Below, piece after piece: positions 36,897-46,255 of a DNA stretch of 64,000 nt (position 1 is its first letter; every line of letters starts with the position of its first letter). The DNA lies in NCBI RefSeq assembly GCF_012070395.1, contig NZ_JAAFYS010000001.1, forward strand, positions 846,001 through 910,000. Reading direction: 5' to 3'. The position numbers and the translations under genes are program-made. The stretch comes from Pseudoroseicyclus tamaricis. GTDB lineage: Bacteria > Pseudomonadota > Alphaproteobacteria > Rhodobacterales > Rhodobacteraceae. Below the pieces are notes generated by a model. That model was given only the letters and a program-made list of their open reading frames with translations. It did no database searches and was not told the origin of the DNA.

Positions 36897-38363
36897 ATGC
36901 TCGACCTGCGCCCCGTCGGATATGTCATCGGCCTTCTCGTCGCGGTGCTCGGGCTGACAATGTTCGGGCCCTTCGTCGCCGACGTGGTGGCGGGCAACGG
37001 GCAGTGGGCGACCTTCCTCGAAAGCGGCGTCGTCACCGTCCTCACCGGCGGCATGATGGCGCTGGCCTCGTCCAACGGGGTCAAGGAGGGGCTGACGCTC
37101 CGGCAGACGTTCCTGATGTCCGCCGGCGTCTGGCTGGCGCTGCCGGCCTTCGGGACGCTGCCCTTCCTCATCGGCCTGCCCAACATGACGCTGACCGATG
37201 CCTTCTTCGAATCCATGTCGGGGCTGACGACCACCGGCGCCAGCATCCTCGGCGGCGGCACCGTGCACGGGCCCATCGACGATCTGCCGGAGGGAATCCT
37301 GCTCTGGCGCGGCATCCTGCAATGGATCGGCGGCATCGGGGTGATCGTCTTCGCCATGGTCTTCCTGCCCGAGCTGAAGGTCGGCGGCATGCAGGTCTTC
37401 CGCTCCGAGGCCTTCGACACCATGGGCAAGATCCTGCCCCGCGCGGCCGAGATCGCCTCCTCCATCTCTGTCATCTACGTCGCCCTCACCCTCGCCTGTG
37501 CGCTGTCCTACATGGCGACGGGGATGATCCCCTTCGATGCCATCGTCCACGCGATGACCACCGTCTCCACCGGGGGCTTCGCCAACACCGACGCCTCCTT
37601 CGGCGCCTACGGGGCCGGGGCGCATTACGTCTCGGCGCTGTTCATGATCCTCGCGGCGCTGCCTTTCGTGCGCTACGTGCAGCTCATCGGCGGGCAGGGG
37701 CTGCCGCTGGTGCGCGATGCTCAGGTGCGCGGCTTCCTCGTCGTCATCGCCGTCTGCGTGATCTTCGTGACCATGGCGCTCTTCCGCCTCGTCCACGGGG
37801 TGGAGGAGGTGGCGTTCCGCGAGGCGCTGTTCAACGTCGTCTCCATCATGTCGGGGACGGGCTATGCCTCGGCCAACTACATGACATGGGGCAGCTTCTG
37901 CGTGACGCTGTTCTTCTTCATCGGGCTGATCGGCGGCTGCGCCGGCTCCACCGCCTGCTCGGTAAAGATCTTCCGCTACCAGATCCTCCTCGTCTCCATC
38001 GGCGCGCAGATCCGCAAGATCTACAACCCGCACGGGGTCTTCGTGCCGCGCTACGACGGGCGGCCGGTCAGCGAGGACGTGCTGAACTCCGTCATGGCCT
38101 TCTTCGTGGCCTTCATCATCTCGGTCGGCATCGTCTCCGTCTGCCTGTCGCTGACGGGGCTCGACTTCATCACCTCCGTCTCCGGCGCCGCGACGGCGCT
38201 GGCCAATATCGGCCCCGGCCTCGGCAACGAGATCGGGCCGGCGGGGAACTTCGGCGGGCTCAACCCGCTGGCGAAGTGGATCCTGAGCCTGTCGATGTGG
38301 TTCGGCCGGCTGGAGATGCTCGTCGTGATGGCGGTCTTCACCACGCGGATGTGGCGCGACTGA
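36897..38363 (+). CDS. TrkH-family potassium uptake protein
   Basis: This 488-residue K+ translocating subunit has four pore-loop repeats, each with a conserved glycine: MSGLTTTGASILGG, TVSTGGFANTD, MSGTGYASANYMTWG, and GAATALANIGPGLGNE. It probably works with a cytoplasmic TrkA (RCK) partner, which is not in this window. The ATG at 36897 lacks a good ribosome-binding site but begins the first membrane segment as expected. Confidence 0.93.
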   Translation: MLDLRPVGYVIGLLVAVLGLTMFGPFVADVVAGNGQWATFLESGVVTVLTGGMMALASSNGVKEGLTLRQTFLMSAGVWLALPAFGTLPFLIGLPNMTLTDAFFESMSGLTTTGASILGGGTVHGPIDDLPEGILLWRGILQWIGGIGVIVFAMVFLPELKVGGMQVFRSEAFDTMGKILPRAAEIASSISVIYVALTLACALSYMATGMIPFDAIVHAMTTVSTGGFANTDASFGAYGAGAHYVSALFMILAALPFVRYVQLIGGQGLPLVRDAQVRGFLVVIAVCVIFVTMALFRLVHGVEEVAFREALFNVVSIMSGTGYASANYMTWGSFCVTLFFFIGLIGGCAGSTACSVKIFRYQILLVSIGAQIRKIYNPHGVFVPRYDGRPVSEDVLNSVMAFFVAFIISVGIVSVCLSLTGLDFITSVSGAATALANIGPGLGNEIGPAGNFGGLNPLAKWILSLSMWFGRLEMLVVMAVFTTRMWRD

Positions 38364-38442
38364 CGAGCGTGCGGGCGGGGGTTGCGGTCCGCCCGGCGGG
38401 GCGCGAGATTGTGGCATCCTTCCTCAGCCCGAGAGTCCCCCC

Positions 38443-39600
38443 ATGCCCATCCGCAACCGATTTGCCGAGCTCCTCCCCGAGATCACCGAATGGCGCCGCG
38501 ATCTGCACGAGCACCCCGAGATCCTCTTCGAGACGCACCGCACCTCGGCGCTGGTGGAAGAGAAGCTCAAGGCCTTCGGCTGCGACGAGGTGGTGACGGG
38601 CCTCGGCCGGACGGGCGTCGTCGCGCTCATCAAGGGCCGCGAGCCCGGGCGCACCATCGGCCTGCGCGCCGACATGGATGCGCTGCCGATCACCGAGGAG
38701 ACGGGCGTGCCCCATGCCTCCAAGACCGCCGGCGCCATGCATGCCTGCGGCCATGACGGCCATACGGCCATGCTGCTGGGAGCCGCCAAGTACCTCGCCG
38801 AGACGCGCAACTTCGCCGGCACCGTCGCCGTCATCTTCCAGCCCGCCGAGGAGGGCGGCGGCGGTGGCCGGGAGATGTGCGAGGACGGCATGATGGAGCG
38901 CTTCGGCATCGAGGAGGTCTACGGGATGCACAACTGGCCGGGCCACCCGGTCGGCGAGTTCGCGATCCGGCCCGGCGGCTTCTTCGCCTCCACCGACCAG
39001 TTCGAGATCGAGGTCGTGGGCCGCGGCGGCCACGCCGCCAAGCCGCACGAGGGCGTCGACCCGACGGTGATGGCGGCGCAGCTCGTGCTGGCGATGCAGA
39101 CCATCGTCTCCCGCAACGCCGACCCGGTGAAGCAGATCGTGGTCTCGGTGACCTCCTTCGTGACGTCGAGCCAGGCGTTCAACGTCATCCCGCCGAAGGT
39201 GACGCTGAAGGGTACCGTCCGCACGCTGGCGCCGGAAATGCGCGAGCTGGGCGAGACCCGCATCAAGGCGCTGGCCGCCTCGCTCTGCGAGGGCTTCGGC
39301 GGCGAGGCGCGGGTGCGCTGGATCCGCGGCTACCCGGTGATGGTCAATGCCGAGACGGAGACGGAATACGCCCGCGAGGCCGCCCGCAAGGTGGCCGGGG
39401 ACTGCGCGGAGGCCGACCTCGTGATGGGCGGAGAGGACTTCGCCTACATGCTGGAGGAGCGGCCGGGCGCCTATATCCTCGTCGGCAACGGCGACACGGC
39501 GGCGGTGCACAACCCGAGCTACGACTTCAACGACGAGGCGATCCCGGCGGGCTGCTCCTTCTGGGCGGAGATCGTGGAGCAGCGGCTGCCGTTGAGCTGA
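38443..39600 (+). CDS. M20-family aminoacylase / amidohydrolase
   Basis: This 385-residue M20D peptidase (hippurate hydrolase/N-acyl amino acid amidohydrolase type) binds two metals. It shows GLRADMDALPI, HACGHDGHTAMLLG, FQPAEEGGGGG, GRGGHAAKPHEGVDP (dimerisation domain) and MGGEDFAYMLE. It likely cleaves N-acyl or N-benzoyl amino acids. The substrate cannot be told from sequence. The gap to trkH is 79 bases on the same strand. Confidence 0.92.
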   Translation: MPIRNRFAELLPEITEWRRDLHEHPEILFETHRTSALVEEKLKAFGCDEVVTGLGRTGVVALIKGREPGRTIGLRADMDALPITEETGVPHASKTAGAMHACGHDGHTAMLLGAAKYLAETRNFAGTVAVIFQPAEEGGGGGREMCEDGMMERFGIEEVYGMHNWPGHPVGEFAIRPGGFFASTDQFEIEVVGRGGHAAKPHEGVDPTVMAAQLVLAMQTIVSRNADPVKQIVVSVTSFVTSSQAFNVIPPKVTLKGTVRTLAPEMRELGETRIKALAASLCEGFGGEARVRWIRGYPVMVNAETETEYAREAARKVAGDCAEADLVMGGEDFAYMLEERPGAYILVGNGDTAAVHNPSYDFNDEAIPAGCSFWAEIVEQRLPLS

Positions 39601-39765
39601 GGCGGGAGAGGGCGGGGCGGCCTCGCCTTCGGCAATCGCCCGCCCGCCCTCTGTATCCCTGTCCGCGCTGACTCCAGCGTGAGGAGGGTTGAGAGGAGGG
39701 CTCCATCTGCTGAGAGGCCGTTTGCTGGCAGGTCTGCCTAAAAACAGGCCTCGCCCATGGTGAGG

Positions 39766-39840
39766 GCGAGTCGCCCCGCGTCAAGGAGCTTCGCCCGCCT
39801 CTGGCGGCGCCTGCGGCGTCCTTGACCCGGGACGACTCGC
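39766..39840. repeat. 22-bp inverted repeat with structured loop
   Basis: Left arm 39766-39787 (GCGAGTCGCCCCGCGTCAAG plus 2 bases) and right arm 39819-39840 pair at 20 of 22 positions around a 31-base GC-rich loop. A smaller hairpin, CTCGCCC...GGGCGAG, immediately precedes and overlaps it. It lies in the 537-base gap between the M20 gene and the DUF4177 gene. It is unrelated to Families I and II by sequence. Confidence 0.7.
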
Positions 39841-39906
39841 GGTGCGCCGGGGGCGGGAGGGGGCCTTGCGTCTGACCGCCATGGTGCGACCGTTGAGCTA
39901 AGACCC

Positions 39907-40072
39907 CGGCCCGGTGCGCGCCAAAGGCAGGGCGAGCGCCTGTCCGCCCGGAGGGCTGGCGCTCTTGTGGGGCTTGGTGCTCAGCGGCGAGCTGGGAGGT
40001 GTGCGGTTGGCATAAAGCGCGCAGCGGCAACGTCGGAGCGCCACCCCAAGGGCAGCCACTCGCCCTGCGCCC
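39907..40072. repeat. Family I composite repeat, copy 5 (subtype B, shortened)
   Basis: Hairpin I uses GAGCGCC 39934-39940 and GGCGCTC 39958-39964. The spacer GGTTGGCATAAAGCGCGCAG and second GAGCGCC near 40036 are present. The distal arm has diverged (CCACTCGCCCTGCGC), and no flanking GGTGGGTT palindromes are visible. Confidence 0.75.
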
Positions 40073-40121
40073 GTGAGCGTTACGCAGGAAAGGCTGGGCG
40101 ACTTGGCTTCGGGACGAAAGA

Positions 40122-40135
40122 CCCCCCCCCCCCCC
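40122..40135. repeat. C14 homopolymer
   Basis: Fourteen consecutive C on the plus strand lie 2 bases beyond the end of the DUF4177 gene, so that gene's message would continue into a G14 tract. Confidence 0.9.
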
Positions 40136-40137
40136 GC

Positions 40138-40617
40138 CTATTCGGCTGCGTGCTTCGGATCCTTGCCGTCGTCGTCGCGGCGGGCGGCGAGGACGGGGCG
40201 AGTGAGGGTGCCGCCGATGCGGTCGGGCGCGGGAGGCTCGATGCGCGAGGGGCCGTAGGGCGCGAGGGGAGAGGGCTCCGTCGGCGCCTCCGGCTCCGGC
40301 TCCGCCGCCGGTTCGGGGGCGGGGAGGGCGGCCGTGGTCTCGGCGGGCGCGGGCTGGGCCGGCGCGGGCTCGGCGGCCGTCTCGGCGAGCGGACGACGGA
40401 AGACCAGCAGGTTCTGGTAGACCACCGTCTTGCCGGCGAGGCCCGAGCGCTCCTCGCTGGGCAGGGTGTCGGTGCGCAGGTATTCCCACCCCTCGGCGCC
40501 CAGCTCGTTCATTGTGGCTTCCAGCACATGGGCGAAGCGCGCCTCCGGCGACTTCACACCCTTGCTCTTCGTGCCCTTCTTCGGCGCCGGCACGACGCGG
40601 TATTCGTAACAAAGCAT
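40138..40617 (-). CDS. DUF4177-like protein with Pro/Ala/Glu tail
   Basis: The N-terminal 75 residues (YEYRVVPAPKKGTKSKGVKS, ATMNELGAEGWEYLRTDTL, YQNLLVFRRPL) match the small DUF4177 fold. An approximately 75-residue Pro/Ala/Glu-rich tail with a charged end follows. Function unknown; no membrane segment. The 159-residue length is roughly double the domain itself. It lies downstream of gatB on the same strand, behind a hairpin. The stop is followed almost at once by a G14 tract. Confidence 0.75.
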   Translation of the reverse strand: MLCYEYRVVPAPKKGTKSKGVKSPEARFAHVLEATMNELGAEGWEYLRTDTLPSEERSGLAGKTVVYQNLLVFRRPLAETAAEPAPAQPAPAETTAALPAPEPAAEPEPEAPTEPSPLAPYGPSRIEPPAPDRIGGTLTRPVLAARRDDDGKDPKHAAE

Positions 40618-40643
40618 GACAGATATCCCAAAATCCCGCCTTC

Positions 40644-40671
40644 GGCCTTAGCAGGCGCCGCCTGCAAGGCC
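40644..40671 (-). terminator. Hairpin between gatB and the DUF4177 gene
   Basis: GGCCTT plus GCAGGC (40644-40656, with one bulged A at 40650) pairs with GCCTGC plus AAGGCC (40660-40671). On the minus strand it is followed after 12 bases by TTTT. It lies downstream of gatB and may attenuate read-through into the DUF4177 gene. Confidence 0.45.
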
Positions 40672-40725
40672 AAGCGGCGAGGGCGCGCGGCCCCCGCCGG
40701 CGCCCGCTCCCGTGCGGGGCGGCGC

Positions 40726-42240
40726 CTAGAGGCCCAGCTTGGCGGAAACGATCTCGTTCACCGCCTTGGGATTGGCCTTGCCGCCGGTGGCCTTCATCAC
40801 CTGCCCGACGAACCAGCCGGCGAGCTTGGGATTGGCGCGGGCCTTCTCCACCTGCGCGGGATTGGCCGCGATCACCTCGTCCACCGCCGCCTCGATGGCC
40901 CCGGTGTCGGTGACCTGCCGCATGCCGCGCTCCTCGACGATGACGGAGGGATCGCCGCCCTCGGTGTAGACGATCTCGAAGAGGTCCTTGGCGATCTTGC
41001 CCGAGATGTCGCCCTTCACGATCAGCCCGATGATGCCGCCGAGCTGCGCCGGGGTCATCGGGCTTTCCGTGATCGCCTTGTCGCCGTCGCGCTTGAGGCG
41101 GCCGAAGAGCTCGTTGAGCACCCAGTTGGCGGCCAGCTTGCCGTCGGAGGCGGCGGCGACCTCCTCGAAATAGGCTGCGCTCTCGTGCTCCGCCGTCAGG
41201 ACGGAGGCGTCGTAATCCGACAGTCCGTAATCGGCGATGAAGCGGGCCTTCTTGGCATCCGGCAGCTCGGGGAGGGAGGCTTCGATATCGTCCACCCAGG
41301 CCTGCTCGATCTCCAGCGGCAAGAGGTCGGGATCGGGGAAGTAGCGGTAGTCATGCGCCTCTTCCTTGGAGCGCATGGAGCGGGTCTCGCCCTTCTCGGC
41401 GTCGAAGAGGCGGGTCTCCTGCGTGACGGACTTGCCGTCCTCCAAGAGGGCGATCTGGCGGCGCGCCTCGTATTCGATGGCCTGCTGGATGAAGCGCATG
41501 GAGTTCATGTTCTTGATCTCGCAGCGCGTACCGAGATGGCTGAAATCCTGGCTTTCCATGTAACGCTCGTAGTCGCCCGGCCGGCAGACGGAGACGTTGA
41601 CGTCCGCCCGCAGGTTGCCGTTCTGCATGTTGCCGTCGCAGGTGCCGAGGTAGCGCATGATCTGCCGAAGCTTCAGCACATAGGCCGCCGCCTCCTCCGG
41701 CCCCCGGATGTCGGGGCGGGAGATGATCTCCATCAGCGCGACGCCGGTGCGGTTAAGATCGACGAAGGAGAGGGACGGGTCCATGTCGTGGATCGACTTG
41801 CCGGCATCCTGCTCGAGGTGGATGCGCTCGATCCGCACGAGGCGCGCCTTACCGTCGCCGAGTTCCACCAGCACTTCGCCCTCGCCCACGATGGGGTGGT
41901 AGAGCTGGCTGATCTGGTAGCCCTGCGGCAGGTCGGGGTAGAAATAGTTCTTACGGTCGAAGGCGCTGTGCAGGTTGATCGCGGCCTTCAGCCCCAGCCC
42001 GGTTCGCACCGCCTGCGCCACGCAGCCCTCGTTGATGACCGGCAGCATCCCCGGCATGCCGGCATCGATGAAGGAGACGTTGGAGTTGGGCTCGGCGCCG
42101 AACTGCGTCGACGCGCCGGAGAAGAGCTTGGCCTTCGTGGAGACCTGGGCATGGACCTCCATGCCGATCACCAGCTCCCACTCGCCGGTGGCGCCGGAGA
42201 TGAGCTTCGGCTTGGGGGATTCGTAGGTCAGATCCAGCAT
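40726..42240 (-). CDS. gatB: Asp-tRNA(Asn)/Glu-tRNA(Gln) amidotransferase subunit B
   Basis: GatB is the kinase/tRNA-binding subunit of GatCAB, which amidates misacylated Glu-tRNA(Gln) or Asp-tRNA(Asn). The 504-residue protein has [20 protein letters not shown], the GatB signature [19 protein letters not shown], and a C-terminal YqeY-type tail domain. Eight residues before EWELVIG are a short extension. gatA and gatC are not in the window, as is usual for this group. Confidence 0.97.
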   Translation of the reverse strand: MLDLTYESPKPKLISGATGEWELVIGMEVHAQVSTKAKLFSGASTQFGAEPNSNVSFIDAGMPGMLPVINEGCVAQAVRTGLGLKAAINLHSAFDRKNYFYPDLPQGYQISQLYHPIVGEGEVLVELGDGKARLVRIERIHLEQDAGKSIHDMDPSLSFVDLNRTGVALMEIISRPDIRGPEEAAAYVLKLRQIMRYLGTCDGNMQNGNLRADVNVSVCRPGDYERYMESQDFSHLGTRCEIKNMNSMRFIQQAIEYEARRQIALLEDGKSVTQETRLFDAEKGETRSMRSKEEAHDYRYFPDPDLLPLEIEQAWVDDIEASLPELPDAKKARFIADYGLSDYDASVLTAEHESAAYFEEVAAASDGKLAANWVLNELFGRLKRDGDKAITESPMTPAQLGGIIGLIVKGDISGKIAKDLFEIVYTEGGDPSVIVEERGMRQVTDTGAIEAAVDEVIAANPAQVEKARANPKLAGWFVGQVMKATGGKANPKAVNEIVSAKLGL

Positions 42241-42413
42241 GGCGCGGCCTCGTCCGGTTCGGGATGCGGATGAATAGGCAAAGCAGCGCCGACCCGCAAG
42301 CCTCGGGTGGGGCAGGGGAATCTGCCTCCGCGTGTGGGCGCCTGGCCGCCAAGCTGTTCATTTCGCCGGCTTTTCAGTTGAAGCCGGGGGCGACTCGCAC
42401 CATCTTGCCCGGC

Positions 42414-43199
42414 ATGTCTGCCCTGCGCGTCGCCTCTCTGCTCGCCGCCGCCCTTCTCGCCACGCCCCTCCGGGCCGAGCTGGTCACCCCAGCCTGGCCC
42501 CCGGCTGCGCTGGCCGAAGCACCGGATGCGCGCCCGACCCTCCGCCCGGAGTGGATCGAGCGGATTCCGCCGGTGCAGACGGGCGCCACCGTCCGCCCCG
42601 TGGCCCGCGACCCCTTCCTGCCAGCCGCCCGCTGGGGCGGCAGCGCCCAGGCGATGTGGACGCGCGCCGCCCTCTCCGCGATGGACGATCACGGCGAGCC
42701 GCTGGTCGACACGCTGCCCCGCGACATCGGAACGTGGTGCCCCGGCTATGCCACGGCGAGCGAGGAGAACCGGCAGGCCTTCTGGGTCGGCCTCCTATCC
42801 GCCCTCGCGTGGTACGAGAGCACGCACCGGCCGACGGCCGTGGGCGGCGGCGGGCAATGGTTCGGCCTGACGCAGATCTACCCGCCGACGGCGCGCTCCT
42901 ACGGCTGCCGGGCCGAAACCGGCGGCGAGCTCAAGGATGCCGAGGACAACCTCAGCTGCGCCATCCGCATCCTCGCCACCACCGTGCCGCGCGATGGTGC
43001 CGTGGCGCTGCACGACGGCCGCTGGCGGGGCGTCGCGGCCGACTGGGGGCCGATGACCAGCTCGGTCAAGCGGGCGGCGATGGCGGAATGGACGAGCCGG
43101 CAGAGCTATTGCCAGGTGCACCTCGCCCCCGAGGAATCCGCCCGGCCGCTGGCCCGGCCGGCGCATCTGGGCGAGATCACGACGGCGATGAACGACTGA
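42414..43199 (+). CDS. Transglycosylase SLT-domain periplasmic protein
   Basis: This 261-residue secreted protein has signal peptide MSALRVASLLAAALLATPLRA. A lysozyme-like domain shows catalytic Glu in LAWYESTHRPTAVG and the substrate-groove motif GGGQWFGLTQIYPPTAR. Two Cys (SYGCRAETG, NLSCAIRI) may form a disulfide. It probably cleaves peptidoglycan glycan strands. The ATG at 42414 gives the signal peptide; an in-frame ATG at 42264 would bury it. Confidence 0.85.
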   Translation: MSALRVASLLAAALLATPLRAELVTPAWPPAALAEAPDARPTLRPEWIERIPPVQTGATVRPVARDPFLPAARWGGSAQAMWTRAALSAMDDHGEPLVDTLPRDIGTWCPGYATASEENRQAFWVGLLSALAWYESTHRPTAVGGGGQWFGLTQIYPPTARSYGCRAETGGELKDAEDNLSCAIRILATTVPRDGAVALHDGRWRGVAADWGPMTSSVKRAAMAEWTSRQSYCQVHLAPEESARPLARPAHLGEITTAMND

Positions 43200-43231
43200 C
43201 CGCCGGGAGGGGCACGAATTCCGCCCCCCGG

Positions 43232-43300
43232 TCAGGCCGCGCGCATCCGCCTCCCTCAGGCCGAGCGCATCCGCAAGACGCTTAGCTCGCCCGCATCCGC
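43232..43300 (-). repeat. Three copies of the pepN 3' end
   Basis: On the minus strand, three 19-base units (43300-43282, 43274-43256 and 43250-43232) each read GCGGATGCG(C/G) followed by 6-7 bases and a stop triplet (TAA, TGA, TGA). The first is the true end of pepN; the others follow at spacings of 26 and 24 bases. Confidence 0.7.
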
Positions 43301-45828
43301 ACGACCATCTCGCGTAGGTCGCGGCTCAGCCCCTCTGCCTCCGCCACCCGCGCCAGCTGGGCCTGGATCATCTCCTGCCGCCGCTCCCCGTAGCGCTTCC
43401 ACGTCTGGAAGGCGGTGGAGAGGCGGGCGGCGATCTGCGGGTTCACCTTGTCTGTGCGGATCAGCCAGTCGGCGAGGAAGGCATAGCCCTCGCCGCTGGC
43501 GTCATGGAATCCGGCGGCATTGGCCGGCAGGGCGCCGATGACAGCGCGCAGGCGGTTGGGGTTCTTCGCGTTGAAGGCCGGATGCTCCGTCAGCCGGCGC
43601 GTCACCTCAAGCGCCCGCTCGGGCGCGGCGAGCTGCACCTGCTGGCTCATCCACATGTCCATCACCAGCTCGTCGCCGCGCCAGCGCTCCTCGAAGGCCG
43701 CCAGCTCCGCCTCGCCGGAGCCGATGGAGAGGAGGGCCTGCAGCGCGCCGAGCGAGAGGGTCATGTTGTCCGCCCGCGCGAACTGCTCGCGGGCCGTGTC
43801 GCCGCCATCGCCGCGCGACAGCAGCGAGAGGGCGGCATTGGCCAGCAGGCGCTTGCCCGACTGCTCGGCATCGGGGGCGTAGGGCCCCTCCGTCTGCGCC
43901 TCCATGTAGGTGCGCTGCAGCGCGCCGACATGCATCCGCGCTACGGCATCCTTCAGCGACTCGCGGGCCTTGTGGATGCGGGCCGGGTCGGCGGCGCGGC
44001 CGGCGGCGGCCTCGTCGGCGGCCAGCTCGTCCTCGCCCGGCAGGCCGAGGAGGCGGGCCCGCAAGGCCGGGTCGAGCCCGTGTTCCGCCAGCACCTGCCC
44101 GATGGCGCCGAGGTAGACATGCGAGGGCGAGCTGCCCTCGTGCATCATCTGCTGCAGCGTGCGGCGGGCGAGGGCGCGGCCGGCATCCCAGCGGTTGAAC
44201 GGGTCGGTGTCGCTGGCGAGGAGGAAGGCCTCCTCCGCCGCCGTTGTCTTGCGGGTGACGATCACCGGGGCGGAGAAGTCGCGATTGATGGAGAGGATGG
44301 GCCGCGCGCCCAGCCCCTCGAAGGTGAAGCTCTGCCGCGGCTCCGTCAGCTCCAGCACCTGCGTCGGCACAGCCTCGTCCCCGTTGGGGGAGAGCAGGCC
44401 CACGGCCACCGGCATGTGGAAGGGCAGCTTGCGCTCCTGCCCCGGGGTGGGGGGCGTCTGCTGCTCCAGCGTCAGGGTGTAGGTGCCGTCCTTGAAACTT
44501 TCCTCCACGTTCAGGCGCGGGGTGCCGGCCTGGGAATACCAGCGCTTGAACTGGCTGAGATCGCGGCCCGTCGAATCCTCGAAGACGCGCAGCCAGTCCT
44601 CCACCGTCGCCGCCTCGCCGTCATGCCGCTCGAAGTAGAGATCGAGCGCCTTGCGGTAGGCCTCCGGCCCGACGAGCCGGTGGAGCATGCCGATCACCTC
44701 GGCGCCCTTCTCGTAGACGGTCACGGTGTAGAAGTTGTTGATCTCGACGAAGCTCTCCGGCCGCACCGGGTGCGCCAGCGGCCCGCCATCCTCGCGGAAC
44801 TGGTGCGAGCGCATGAGCCCGGCATCCTCGATCCGCTTCACGGGGGCGGAGCGCATGTCGGAGGTGAACTGCTGATCGCGGAAGACGGTCAGCCCCTCCT
44901 TGAGCGAGAGCTGGAACCAGTCACGGCAGGTGATGCGGTTGCCCGTCCAGTTGTGGAAATACTCGTGGGCGATGACCGCCTCGATCCGCTCGTAGGTGCC
45001 GTCGGTCGCCGTCTCGGGGGAGGCGAGGACGAGCTTGGAGTTGAAGATGTTCAACCCCTTGTTCTCCATCGCGCCCATGTTGAAGTCGCTCACAGCGACG
45101 AGGTTGAAGATGTCCAGGTCGTATTCGCGCCCGTACTTTTCCTCGTCCCAGCGCATCGACTTGATGAGCGCCTCCATGGCGAAGTCGCACTTGCCGAGAT
45201 CGGCCTCGCGGACCCAGATGTTCAGCTCCACGTCCTTGCCGGAGGCGGTGGTGAACGCGCCCGGATGCGCCTTCAGATCGCCCGCCACCAGCGCGAAGAG
45301 GTAGGCCGGCTTCGGCCAGGGATCGTCCCACTCCGCCCAGCCCTCGCCCTCGCCGGCCTTGTTGCCGTTGGAGAGCAGCACCGGCATGTCGCTTTCGACG
45401 CGCACGTGGAAGGGCGCCATCACGTCGGGCCGGTCGGGGTAATAGGTGATGCGGCGGAAGCCCTCGGCCTCGCACTGGGTGCAGTAGATGCCGCCGGACA
45501 TGTAGAGGCCCTCGAGCCGCGTATTGTCCTCCGGAGAGATCTCCACCTCCGCCTCGAAGGTGAAATCGCCGGCGGGGACGTCGCAGGTCAGGCCCTTGTC
45601 CGTCACCTCGGGGGTGATCTCCTGCCCGTCTATCCTCGCCGAGATCAGCGTCAGATCCTCGCCGTGGAGGAAGAACGCCTGCTCCGGCGCGCGCGGATTG
45701 CGGCGGAAGCGCAGGCGGGAGATGACGCGCGTTGCCGTCGGGTGAAGGCGGAAGGTCAGCTCCGTGCGCTCCACCAGCCAGCCCGGGGGCGTGTAGTCGG
45801 CGAGGTGGATGGTCTCGGTATCGCTCAT
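43282..45828 (-). CDS. pepN: Aminopeptidase N
   Basis: This 848-residue M1-family zinc aminopeptidase is the PepN type that trims peptides from the N-terminus in the cytoplasm. It has the exopeptidase motif FNMGAMENKGLN and zinc site VIAHEYFHNWTGNRITCRD (HEXXH plus downstream Glu). A helical C-terminal domain follows. ATG at 45828, behind AGGCGG, is preferred to one at 45846. It diverges from the small membrane-protein gene across 95 bases. Confidence 0.96.
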   Translation of the reverse strand: MSDTETIHLADYTPPGWLVERTELTFRLHPTATRVISRLRFRRNPRAPEQAFFLHGEDLTLISARIDGQEITPEVTDKGLTCDVPAGDFTFEAEVEISPEDNTRLEGLYMSGGIYCTQCEAEGFRRITYYPDRPDVMAPFHVRVESDMPVLLSNGNKAGEGEGWAEWDDPWPKPAYLFALVAGDLKAHPGAFTTASGKDVELNIWVREADLGKCDFAMEALIKSMRWDEEKYGREYDLDIFNLVAVSDFNMGAMENKGLNIFNSKLVLASPETATDGTYERIEAVIAHEYFHNWTGNRITCRDWFQLSLKEGLTVFRDQQFTSDMRSAPVKRIEDAGLMRSHQFREDGGPLAHPVRPESFVEINNFYTVTVYEKGAEVIGMLHRLVGPEAYRKALDLYFERHDGEAATVEDWLRVFEDSTGRDLSQFKRWYSQAGTPRLNVEESFKDGTYTLTLEQQTPPTPGQERKLPFHMPVAVGLLSPNGDEAVPTQVLELTEPRQSFTFEGLGARPILSINRDFSAPVIVTRKTTAAEEAFLLASDTDPFNRWDAGRALARRTLQQMMHEGSSPSHVYLGAIGQVLAEHGLDPALRARLLGLPGEDELAADEAAAGRAADPARIHKARESLKDAVARMHVGALQRTYMEAQTEGPYAPDAEQSGKRLLANAALSLLSRGDGGDTAREQFARADNMTLSLGALQALLSIGSGEAELAAFEERWRGDELVMDMWMSQQVQLAAPERALEVTRRLTEHPAFNAKNPNRLRAVIGALPANAAGFHDASGEGYAFLADWLIRTDKVNPQIAARLSTAFQTWKRYGERRQEMIQAQLARVAEAEGLSRDLREMVVRMRAS

Positions 45829-45923
45829 GGCTTGCCGCCTTGTCATCTGGGCGAGAAAAACTAGCTTCTTCCCTAAATCCCCCCTGCAGGGGCCGCAACA
45901 TAGTCAGCGCGGAAGGAGTGCAA

Positions 45924-46163
45924 ATGTCCGCTTCCGAAACCAACACCGAAGAATCTGCCAAGCGCCACAAGGGCCCGCTCATCGGCATCGGCATCGCCGT
46001 GGCGATCGGCGCTATCATGGGCATCGCCATGGCGGTCACCGCCGTGATGCGCGGCGACGATCCCGAGGGGGCGGATCAGCAGATGAACTCGCTCTCGGGT
46101 GAGCTCGAGCCGGCGGAAAGCGCCGTCGAAGAGCCGGTCGGCCTGGAAGGGACGGACGAGTAA
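45924..46163 (+). CDS. Small single-pass membrane protein
   Basis: This 79-residue protein has a short charged N-terminus, one hydrophobic segment (about residues 19-42, GPLIGIGIAVAIGAIMGIAM) and an acidic C-terminal tail. GGAAGGAG lies 5 bases before the ATG at 45924, which fixes the start. Function unknown. It sits between pepN (divergent) and malate synthase G, 92 bases upstream of the latter. Confidence 0.7.
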   Translation: MSASETNTEESAKRHKGPLIGIGIAVAIGAIMGIAMAVTAVMRGDDPEGADQQMNSLSGELEPAESAVEEPVGLEGTDE

Positions 46164-46255
46164 CGCGCTGTCTGCGCAACTGGCCGTCAGCTGCGGGGTT
46201 GTCCGCGCGCGCCGTTTCATGTCTGCTTCGTCCGGATTGATCGAGGGAGACAGGT

